This document shows, one piece after another, positions 1-5,169 of a DNA stretch of 7,118 bases (position 1 is the stretch's first letter; the number at the start of each line of letters is the position of its first letter). A model generated the notes under the pieces. That model searched no databases and was not told the DNA's origin. It saw only the letters and a program-made list of their open reading frames with translations. Origin of the DNA: Lentisphaerota bacterium (GTDB lineage Bacteria; Verrucomicrobiota; Kiritimatiellia; UBA8416; JAFGIZ01); contig JAFGIZ010000135.1 in NCBI GenBank assembly GCA_016929365.1, positions 1-7,118 on the forward strand, read 5' to 3'. The translations under genes and the position numbers were made by a program.

Positions 1-474
1 CGCGCTGTCCGTATCGCGCATGGCGACCCAGCGGCTGAACCGCTCGAGGTTGGACCTGAACAGCCGGTTCTCCCGGACCCGTTCGGCCGCGCTGAACTGC
101 AGCCCCGTCTCGATCGCCGTCTGGCCCGCCTCGATGCTGCCCAGGCGCGTTGTGACGCCGGTGACCTGCGACACGTAGGCCGCGGTTTGCGTCTCGATGT
201 TGCCGACCATGGCCGCGGTGCGGCGCGTATGGCGCATCACGAAAATGCCGACCGACACGAAAAGGACCAGTACGAGCAGCACAATGAAAATGGATATCGT
301 GCTGGTCCAGACCAGGATTTTCCGGTTGCGCCGTCGTTCGGTCTCGACGTACCGCTGCAGCTCGTGCACCGCCGCCTCGGTTTTCAGCAGCTGCGGCAGC
401 GTCTCGCCGCCGGGCGGTGTCAATTCGCCTTCCTCGATCGGAGGCGTTGCGTCGTCTGTTTCGTTTTCAGCCAT
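1..474 (-). CDS. Unrecognised single-pass membrane protein with helical periplasmic region (partial, C-terminus beyond the left edge)
   Basis: An open minus-strand frame of 158 codons runs from ATG at 474 to the window edge without a stop. I do not recognise the family. Residues 1-52 are hydrophilic and probably cytoplasmic: acidic and proline-containing at first, ending in a basic cluster (RRRNRK, residues 47-52). Residues 53-80 form one strong hydrophobic membrane segment. Residues 81-158 are rich in A, E, Q, R, T and V with few prolines, suggesting a long helix or coiled coil, presumably periplasmic by the positive-inside rule. The ATG is the only plausible start, because the frame upstream reaches the gspM stop codon with no other ATG or GTG. 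The ribosome binding site is weak (GGAAG, about 11 bases upstream). It lies 57 bp after gspM on the same strand, so it is probably in the same operon. It does not look like GspC, PilP or a secretin in the visible part. The gene is well supported; its function is unknown. Confidence 0.8.
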   Translation of the reverse strand, partial: MAENETDDATPPIEEGELTPPGGETLPQLLKTEAAVHELQRYVETERRRNRKILVWTSTISIFIVLLVLVLFVSVGIFVMRHTRRTAAMVGNIETQTAAYVSQVTGVTTRLGSIEAGQTAIETGLQFSAAERVRENRLFRSNLERFSRWVAMRDTDSA

Positions 475-500
475 GTAGCAACGTGCTTCCGGGCGGGTTG

Positions 501-529
501 CGGCCCGGACGGAGCCGACCCTCGGGCCG
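501..529 (-). other. GC-rich inverted repeat between gspM and the downstream gene
   Basis: Within the 57 bp gap after the gspM stop, CGGCCCG (501-507) and CGGGCCG (523-529) are perfect 7 bp inverted arms around a 15-base loop. In the minus-strand transcript this could form a stable hairpin. No run of U follows it, so it does not look like a classical intrinsic terminator. It may be a partial attenuator or RNA-stability element, or simply a chance product of the GC-rich sequence. Confidence 0.3.
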
Positions 530-531
530 GT

Positions 532-1083
532 CTAGGACTCCCCTCGCAGCAGCACTTTGGTAATGACCATCGAGCCCTGCGCCAGGCCGCTGTCCCGCTT
601 GGGCTCCAGGGCCAGCTTGGACACTTTCAGCAGGCCCGGCGCCTGCCGGCAGCGATACAGGAAGGTCAGCAGGTTCGGCAGGTCGGCTTCGAAACTCTTG
701 ATCTCGACGGCATATTCTTCGCAAGCCCCGCGCGATGCGGGACGCAGGCTGCCCATCGCCGGCACCTGCATGCCCGCTTCGCGGGCCAGGCGGTCGATCT
801 GCGCGGTCATTTTGTCCGCTTCCTCCGCCTCGGAACCGCCCGGGAGCAGCAAGCCTTCCAGGGCGGCATACTGCGCCTCGACGTCGTCTTTCCAGCGGAG
901 CACCCCCAGGTTGTAGGCCAGGCGGCTTTCCGCTTCTTCGATCGCCGTATCCATCCGGGCCATCGTCCGGAGCACCGGCTTGACCACGAGGTTGTCGATC
1001 AACAGCCCCAGCAGCACCAGCACCGCCACGAGCAGGCCGATCTTCTCGCGTGTCCGCAGTTTGTCCAGTCGATCCAGAAACAT
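532..1083 (-). CDS. gspM: GspM/PilO-type T2SS inner-membrane assembly protein
   Basis: Encodes 183 residues. It has a short basic cytoplasmic start, one transmembrane helix at about residues 15-34, a coiled-coil stretch (about 35-100) and a small C-terminal alpha/beta domain. The C-terminal part, with EIKSFEADLPNLLTFLYRC followed by a LLKVSKLALEP strand, resembles the PilO/GspM ferredoxin-like fold. Proteins of this family dimerise with GspL/PilN in the inner membrane and help couple the cytoplasmic ATPase to the pseudopilus. The start is supported by a GGAGGG ribosome binding site seven bases before the ATG and by the 14 bp gap after the gspL-type gene. The size and layout fit PilO (about 180-210 residues). 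The family call rests mainly on position and architecture, since primary sequence in this family is poorly conserved; the symbol pilO would be equally defensible. Confidence 0.8.
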   Translation of the reverse strand: MFLDRLDKLRTREKIGLLVAVLVLLGLLIDNLVVKPVLRTMARMDTAIEEAESRLAYNLGVLRWKDDVEAQYAALEGLLLPGGSEAEEADKMTAQIDRLAREAGMQVPAMGSLRPASRGACEEYAVEIKSFEADLPNLLTFLYRCRQAPGLLKVSKLALEPKRDSGLAQGSMVITKVLLRGES

Positions 1084-1097
1084 GCCCGTGCCCTCCG

Positions 1098-2534
1098 CTA
1101 CTCCTCCAGCGACGCCGTCACCCGGAACGCATACCGGCCCGTTTCCCGGTCCCGGCTGGTCGTGCCTTCCGTCTGCACGTTTTGCAGCAGCGCCGACGCC
1201 TCCAGGTTCCGCACCAGGGCGCTGACGTCGGTCCGTTCCGCGGCGTTGCCCGCCAGGCGCACCTGTCCGGCGTCCCGTTCCACATCCAGCACAATCTCCT
1301 CCAGGGCCAGTTCGGGCGGCAGGCGGTTGTGAAGCTCGCTCAGGAGCGTCAACGCCGCAAACCGCGCATCGCGCCGCCGGTTGACCAGTTTGACCAGGTC
1401 ATGCCGGCGTTCCACCTCGCGCGCGTCCGCCTCCGTCGCGCGGTACCGGGCCTGCAGCGCGTTCAGCCGCGCCTGCTTGAAGCTCATCCTGACGGACGTA
1501 TAGACCGAGGCCGAGACCAGCACGGCCATCAGGAGGATGCCGAACAGCGTCAATCCCTTCGCCTTGCGGGTCAGGCTCCGCCGCAACGTGACGGAACCGG
1601 GGATCAGGTTGAAGGCCAGATCTTCGGGTGCGGCGGCCATGCCGGCCAGCGCCGTAAACGATGCCGTGCCGCTGTCCTCCGGCCGCTCGCCCGCCGTGAC
1701 CAGTTCGGCCACGGCGTCGCGCGCCTCCACGTCGACTCCCAGCTTTTCCTTGAGCAACCCGCTCAATCCGGCCACCTTCGGGCCGGCGCCGGTCAGCAGG
1801 ATTTTACCGACCGTCAAGTCCGCCGCTTCCGCCCGGCAGGTCTCCAGGCAGCGTTGCGCCTCCTGGCACAGTTGCGCCTTCGGCGCGTCATCCCCGCCCG
1901 CGAGCGCTTCCGCGCCGATCAGGATACCGCGCGAGAAAACCGGCATGCCGCCGGCCATCACGGTGACGTCCGCGGAGCCCGCGTCCACGTCCAGCAGCAC
2001 GTCCGCCGCATCGCCGGAAGGCCGGTTCCCGGCGCGCCGGTACCAGTTCAGGATGCCTTCGGAACTGACCGACATGCGCGCGACGGTCAATCCCGCCGAT
2101 TCAATGGTGTGATAATGGTGCCGCAGCACGGTGCGCTGCACGATGGCCAGCATGACCCGCGAATACCCCTCGCGTCCGGCGCCCAGGATCCGGTAATCCG
2201 AGACGATCTCTTCCTCCGAATAGGGCGTCTGCTTGCCCATCTGCAGGTGCACCATATCGGCGATCTCGGCCGGATCGGTCGAGGGGAGCTCGATTATGCG
2301 GACGGTCACGACCTGGCGCGGCAGGCAGGCCAGGACCGGGGCTTTCGCAAAGCCCTCGGATTCGAGCGCCGCGGCCAGCCGCTGCGCCAGGCTGCCGTCG
2401 TCCGTGCCGAACACCTCGACATGCGCCTTGACCAGCGACAGCCCGCCGCCCGCGGTTTGAAACTGTGCCAGTTTAAACCGGTCGGCCAACAGCTCGATGC
2501 CGAGAATCATGCGCCTGGAACCGGATCTGCTCAT
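1098..2534 (-). CDS. gspL: GspL-type protein: PilM-like actin fold fused to PilN-like domain
   Basis: With the chosen ATG at 2534 the protein has 478 residues. Residues about 9-310 form a PilM-like actin/SHS2 domain. It opens with MILGIELLADRFKLAQF and contains LLDVDAGSADVTVMAGG and ILLTGAGPKVAGLSGLL, matching the nucleotide-fold strands of PilM/GspL. FNLIPGSVTLRR leads into one membrane helix (about 327-348), then a coiled coil and a PilN-like ferredoxin domain (ELHNRLPPELALEEIVLD, QVRLAGNA, ending in RYAFRVTASLE). This is the GspL layout: a cytoplasmic domain that docks the GspE ATPase and a periplasmic domain that partners GspM. The start is 19 bp after the gspK stop; a GGAG lies about 13 bases upstream, which is rather far. 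An alternative is ATG 2510 (MILGIELL). A longer reading from 2603 would overlap gspK by 50 bp and adds no recognisable sequence. Confidence 0.88.
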   Translation of the reverse strand: MSRSGSRRMILGIELLADRFKLAQFQTAGGGLSLVKAHVEVFGTDDGSLAQRLAAALESEGFAKAPVLACLPRQVVTVRIIELPSTDPAEIADMVHLQMGKQTPYSEEEIVSDYRILGAGREGYSRVMLAIVQRTVLRHHYHTIESAGLTVARMSVSSEGILNWYRRAGNRPSGDAADVLLDVDAGSADVTVMAGGMPVFSRGILIGAEALAGGDDAPKAQLCQEAQRCLETCRAEAADLTVGKILLTGAGPKVAGLSGLLKEKLGVDVEARDAVAELVTAGERPEDSGTASFTALAGMAAAPEDLAFNLIPGSVTLRRSLTRKAKGLTLFGILLMAVLVSASVYTSVRMSFKQARLNALQARYRATEADAREVERRHDLVKLVNRRRDARFAALTLLSELHNRLPPELALEEIVLDVERDAGQVRLAGNAAERTDVSALVRNLEASALLQNVQTEGTTSRDRETGRYAFRVTASLEE

Positions 2535-2553
2535 GAAAACAAAGGGGCTCCGC

Positions 2554-3624
2554 TTACCGTTCGTTCCAATACACCATCTTACCCGCCCCCGCATCAAACG
2601 CAAACGCGATGCGCACCGTATCGCGCCCGGCGCCGGCCGGCCGGCCGCAGGCCGTGCCGCTTACCGTGTCCGCTTCCGTCGTCAACAGGCGCCGCATCCG
2701 CTGCCAGGGCGCGGTGTTCCCCAGCACCTCCGAAAACGCCGCCAGGGTCGGCCGCGGCCGGGCCCGGACCACGTCCGACACCAGCCCTTCGACCTCCGCC
2801 GCATCCACGCCCGCGCCCCGCGCCGCGCATTCCAGAACCACGGGGTCGGCCAGGTTGACGTGTATTTTCTCCCCCGTGCCGTACACGGTCACGTACGGGG
2901 CAATCGCGTCGCACAAAGCCGGGTCCACCCCGTTCACCAGCAACAGCTCCTCCATCGATTCCAGGCGCCCGTTGTGGCACGCGTAAGGCGCACTGAGGGC
3001 CGCATAGTAGCCGCTCTCGCTTCCTCCTGTCAACTGCGCATCCCGTTCCTCGTCGTCCGCGTCGCACCAGTCCCGGATCGACACGACCAGCGCATCCGCC
3101 GCGCGGCCGTCCAAGCCGCCCGCCCGTTCCAGCAGCGCTTTCAGCATGGCCCGGTTGGACCGGTTGCCGAGCTCGTTCAGATTAATCCGGGCGGCTTCGG
3201 AGGTCACCCCGGTATTCGTGGCCGTGCCCTCCTCCCCGGCATACGTGTACAGGATCCGGTACGCGCCGAGCGCGCGTTCTCCCCCGCCGGCTGCCGGCGC
3301 GTCGTCCACGCTGCCGCTGAAACGCGCCGCGTCGTTATTCCAACTGGTCTCCGCCAGGCCCATGACATTGGTCTCGGCCAGGGCCTCCATGATCGCGGCC
3401 TCAAGGCCCGCCTGCGCGGCGGCCCGGCCGGCCGCATCGGCCCGGAGCGCCCCCGCCAGGCGCGTGGCGGCCGACACGTGGCCGCTGACCGCCACGGCCA
3501 GGGCCGCCAGGAAGAACAGCGTCCAGAGAGTGACGATCAACACGCTGGCCGACCGGCCGGCGGACAGGCCGCGCGGGGCCGGAGTGCGCCGGCCGCGGCA
3601 TGAAGGCAAGCAGGCCTGCTGCAT
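2554..3624 (-). CDS. gspK: GspK, minor pseudopilin at the tip of the T2SS pseudopilus
   Basis: Encodes 356 residues from ATG 3624. The N-terminus has a basic leader (residues 1-26), then SVLIVTLWTLFFLAALAVAV, a pseudopilin hydrophobic helix. As is usual for GspK, there is no Glu at mature position +5 (here V). Aligned this way the predicted cleavage is A26|S27. The large insertion domain of the family is clear: ARINLNELG (about 145-153), SIRDWCDADDEE (182-193), SGYYAALSAPY (204-214), MEELLLVNGVD (224-234) and a second motif, TGEKIHVNLADPVVLE. GspK caps the pseudopilus together with GspI and GspJ. ATG 3624 is preferred because AGGGAG lies ten bases upstream and the gene then starts 7 bp after gspJ stops. 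ATG 3666 lies inside gspJ, lacks a ribosome binding site and would give an over-long leader. Length is close to known GspK proteins (about 310-360). Confidence 0.93.
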   Translation of the reverse strand: MQQACLPSCRGRRTPAPRGLSAGRSASVLIVTLWTLFFLAALAVAVSGHVSAATRLAGALRADAAGRAAAQAGLEAAIMEALAETNVMGLAETSWNNDAARFSGSVDDAPAAGGGERALGAYRILYTYAGEEGTATNTGVTSEAARINLNELGNRSNRAMLKALLERAGGLDGRAADALVVSIRDWCDADDEERDAQLTGGSESGYYAALSAPYACHNGRLESMEELLLVNGVDPALCDAIAPYVTVYGTGEKIHVNLADPVVLECAARGAGVDAAEVEGLVSDVVRARPRPTLAAFSEVLGNTAPWQRMRRLLTTEADTVSGTACGRPAGAGRDTVRIAFAFDAGAGKMVYWNER

Positions 3625-3631
3625 CGTTCCG

Positions 3632-4180
3632 TTACTCCCTGACCGCCGTTCGCACCAGTGTTTCATCCGAGCCGCCGAGCCGCAGGCTGAGCCGCACCGC
3701 CCGGGGCATGTTGGTGGTCTGCGTCATCCATTGCCCTTCGCTCGCGCCCTCTCCGGGCGGGACCACGAAATAGTCCAGGGCGGCCTGTGCAACGTCGTCA
3801 ACCAGGGTTTCGGGCCGCGGTTCCGGTCCTGCCGCCGGGAACGGCCACGTTTCCCGCAGCAGCGCCCCGGCGGCGCGGTCAAAGCGGTAACGGATGCCCC
3901 CGGGCCGGTCGGGACTGTCTTCCCGGCCGACGCGGCCGGACAGGGTGACGGCCTCCGCCTCGCCCTCGAAGGGAATCCCGTAGAACGGGAACATGTTGCG
4001 TACGTCCCGTTCGAATTGAATCAGGGCGAGATCCGCTTCGGCCTCGCCGAGGCTGAAGGCGCGCGCTTCTTCCCAGACCCGCATGCCGCTCGTAAGGCAG
4101 GCGGCCACGACGCCGATGACCACGGAGAGAATCGCCACGACGATGAGCAGCTCGAGCAGGGTGAAGGCGCGTGAATGCAT
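3632..4180 (-). CDS. gspJ: GspJ, minor pseudopilin
   Basis: Encodes 182 residues. The leader is very short (MHSRA), followed by FTLLELLIVVAILSVVIGVV, a class III prepilin signal with Glu at mature +5 and Ala rather than Gly at -1. The helix continues into an amphipathic stretch (GMRVWEEARAF) and an alpha/beta domain with QFERDVRNMFPF, GIRYRFDRAAGALLRETW and a late strand, AVRLSLRL. The pattern of FERDLRN and then YRxD...LLRxxW is typical of GspJ, which joins GspI and GspK in the initiating tip complex. The start is 6 bp after the gspI stop, with AGGGA close to the ATG, implying translational coupling. The order G-I-J-K and the length support GspJ rather than GspH. Confidence 0.9.
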   Translation of the reverse strand: MHSRAFTLLELLIVVAILSVVIGVVAACLTSGMRVWEEARAFSLGEAEADLALIQFERDVRNMFPFYGIPFEGEAEAVTLSGRVGREDSPDRPGGIRYRFDRAAGALLRETWPFPAAGPEPRPETLVDDVAQAALDYFVVPPGEGASEGQWMTQTTNMPRAVRLSLRLGGSDETLVRTAVRE

Positions 4181-4186
4181 GGTTCC

Positions 4187-4618
4187 CTATGGCTTCTCCC
4201 GGACCCGCACGAAGGTGGCCAGCGCGTACTCGCGGTCGACGGCCCGGCGCGAAGCCCGCACGCCGACACGATACAACCGGTTGGTGGTGCCGCCCCTTCC
4301 CGCGGCCGGCAACAGCGGCTCCGTTTCGAGCCGGCCGTCCCAGCCGTCCGGTGCTTCCAGGCGCCCCGCGGCCGCCGTCAGGCCCGCGGCGCCTCCGCTC
4401 TGCGCCGCGACCCGTGCGTCCGCCAGGGCCTCGCGCAGGATCCGCGCGGCCCGCACCGTATCACGGGCCTCGCCCAGGGCCACAAGCGACGTTTCGAAGG
4501 CGCCGAGCACGACGACTATACCCGTCGAGAGAATGACCAGCGCGACCAGGACCTCGATCAGCGTAAACCCGCGGTCCGTGCCGGCCGGAGCCCGGGGGTC
4601 CTGCGGCCTCTGCATCAC
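4187..4618 (-). CDS. gspI: GspI, minor pseudopilin
   Basis: Encodes 143 residues from GTG 4618, or 142 from the immediately following ATG 4615. A leader of about 17 residues ending DRG is followed by FTLIEVLVALVILSTGIVVV. This is a prepilin signal with canonical Gly at -1 and Glu at +5, and FTLIEVLVALVIL is characteristic of GspI. The C-terminal domain has NRLYRVGVRASRRA and a final strand, ALATFVRV. GspI nucleates the pseudopilus tip with GspJ and GspK. A GAGGA sequence lies 9 bases before the GTG and 12 before the ATG, so the exact start is uncertain by one codon. The gene follows gspG by 27 bp. It is the only pseudopilin here with Gly at -1. Its length is slightly above the usual 120-130 residues because of an Ala/Gly-rich central part. 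Confidence 0.9.
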   Translation of the reverse strand: MMQRPQDPRAPAGTDRGFTLIEVLVALVILSTGIVVVLGAFETSLVALGEARDTVRAARILREALADARVAAQSGGAAGLTAAAGRLEAPDGWDGRLETEPLLPAAGRGGTTNRLYRVGVRASRRAVDREYALATFVRVREKP

Positions 4619-4645
4619 GGCGTTCCGTCCTCGCCTTTCCCGTCG

Positions 4646-5059
4646 TTACGTGTCCCAGTTGGCGACGTCGTCGTCCGGGTCGTTTTCGTCCGGCCCGAGC
4701 GACCAGAGGTCGAAACCAACCGGGTTCCGGTTGCCGGGATAGCGATACTGGTATTCGCGTCTCCACGGATCCAGCGGGCGCTTTTCGAGATACGGGCCGT
4801 GCCAGTTACGCGCCGAAGGCGGCTTGGTCATCAGCGCGTTCAATCCTTCCTGGGTGCCGGGGAAGCGGTCGTTGTGCAGCCGGTACAGCTTCAGCGCCAC
4901 GGTGATGTTCGCAATATCCCCTTTTGAAATGTTGCGTTTGGCCTCGTCGGACGCCGGCAGGATACGCGGCAGCACCATGCCCGCCAGGGCCGCGATAATA
5001 ATTACCACCACCATCAGCTCGATCAGCGTAAACGCGTTGCATCGCCTTGTGTGTTGCAT
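4646..5059 (-). CDS. gspG: GspG, major pseudopilin of the T2SS
   Basis: Encodes 137 residues from ATG 5059. The leader MQHTRRCNA is followed by FTLIELMVVVIIIAALAGMV, with Glu at mature +5 and Ala at -1. The rest follows the GspG family closely: SDEAKRNISKGDIANITVA, LKLYRLHNDRFPGTQEGLNA (residues 56-75), GPYLEKRPLDPW (88-99), YQYRYPG and FDLWSLGPDENDPDDD, the C-terminal loop rich in Asp that binds calcium in characterised GspG proteins. DPWR replaces the usual DPWG. GspG forms the shaft of the pseudopilus. ATG 5059 is chosen because AAGGAG is exactly six bases upstream; an earlier in-frame ATG at 5065 directly abuts that AAGGAG and is too close to be used well. This is the first gene of the minus-strand run gspG-I-J-K-L-M plus the edge gene, and is divergent from gspF. 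Confidence 0.97.
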   Translation of the reverse strand: MQHTRRCNAFTLIELMVVVIIIAALAGMVLPRILPASDEAKRNISKGDIANITVALKLYRLHNDRFPGTQEGLNALMTKPPSARNWHGPYLEKRPLDPWRREYQYRYPGNRNPVGFDLWSLGPDENDPDDDVANWDT

Positions 5060-5065
5060 GGTCAT

Positions 5066-5071
5066 CTCCTT
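5066..5071 (-). promoter_or_regulatory. Shine-Dalgarno sequence deciding the gspG start
   Basis: On the minus strand AAGGAG lies six bases before ATG 5059 and zero bases before ATG 5065. Normal spacing therefore selects 5059 as the gspG start. It is the best ribosome binding site in the window, which fits the high expression expected of the major pseudopilin. Confidence 0.75.
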
Positions 5072-5079
5072 CTTGTACG

Positions 5080-5108
5080 AGCCTAGGCGGTCGGGACGCG
5101 GGAGTAAA
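5080..5108 (-). promoter_or_regulatory. Possible weak sigma-70-type promoter for gspG
   Basis: On the minus strand TTTACT (5108-5103) and TAGGCT (5085-5080) are separated by 17 bp. They match TTGACA in 4 of 6 positions and TATAAT in 3 of 6. Transcription would start near 5073, giving a leader of about 14 bases that contains the AAGGAG. The match is poor, and the call rests mostly on this being the only non-coding space before gspG. Confidence 0.25.
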
Positions 5109-5117
5109 GGGTAAAGG
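5104..5117. repeat. Tandem 7 bp repeat in the gspG-gspF intergenic region
   Basis: GTAAAGG occurs twice head to tail (5104-5110 and 5111-5117) in the middle of the divergent intergenic region. It is AT-richer than its surroundings and overlaps the possible gspG -35 element. Tandem heptamers in such a place can be regulator-binding sites, but nothing identifies a regulator and two copies may be chance. Confidence 0.4.
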
Positions 5118-5134
5118 GCCGCCCGACGCCGCGC

Positions 5135-5163
5135 TCGACACCCGGCGCGCGACGCCCTATCCT
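5135..5163 (+). promoter_or_regulatory. Candidate gspF promoter giving a leaderless mRNA
   Basis: TCGACA (5135-5140) matches the -35 consensus TTGACA in 5 of 6 positions. TATCCT (5158-5163) matches the -10 consensus in 4 of 6, including the important TA at the start and the T at the end. The spacer is exactly 17 bp. Six bases follow before the ATG at 5170, so the expected first transcribed base is the A of the start codon. This fits the absence of any ribosome binding site before gspF. Confidence 0.45.
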
Positions 5164-5169
5164 GTCCCC

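Noticed and set aside
475..534. Possible stop-codon read-through joining gspM to the downstream gene
   Set aside because: The frame after the gspM TAG stays open and in phase up to the ATG at 474, but a shared phase happens by chance one time in three. The separate ATG and the distinct membrane segment fit two proteins.
187..1332. A 381-codon plus-strand open frame
   Set aside because: It is the antisense shadow of the edge gene, gspM and the end of gspL. It crosses gene borders and shows no domain.
1050..2858. A 602-codon open frame on the plus strand
   Set aside because: It lies opposite gspM (its 5' end), gspL and gspK, which have clear family motifs on the minus strand. Its product is Arg/Pro/His-rich without any family features, typical of antisense frames in GC-rich DNA.
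2497..3603. Long plus-strand open frame opposite gspK
   Set aside because: The composition is Arg/Gly/Pro-rich with no recognisable domain, and gspK explains the region fully.
3625..3666. ATG at 3666 as the gspK start
   Set aside because: It lies inside gspJ, has no ribosome binding site and would add 14 residues to an already long leader, while ATG 3624 has AGGGAG upstream.
5060..5065. ATG at 5065 as the gspG start
   Set aside because: It directly touches the AAGGAG ribosome binding site; the ATG at 5059 has normal six-base spacing.
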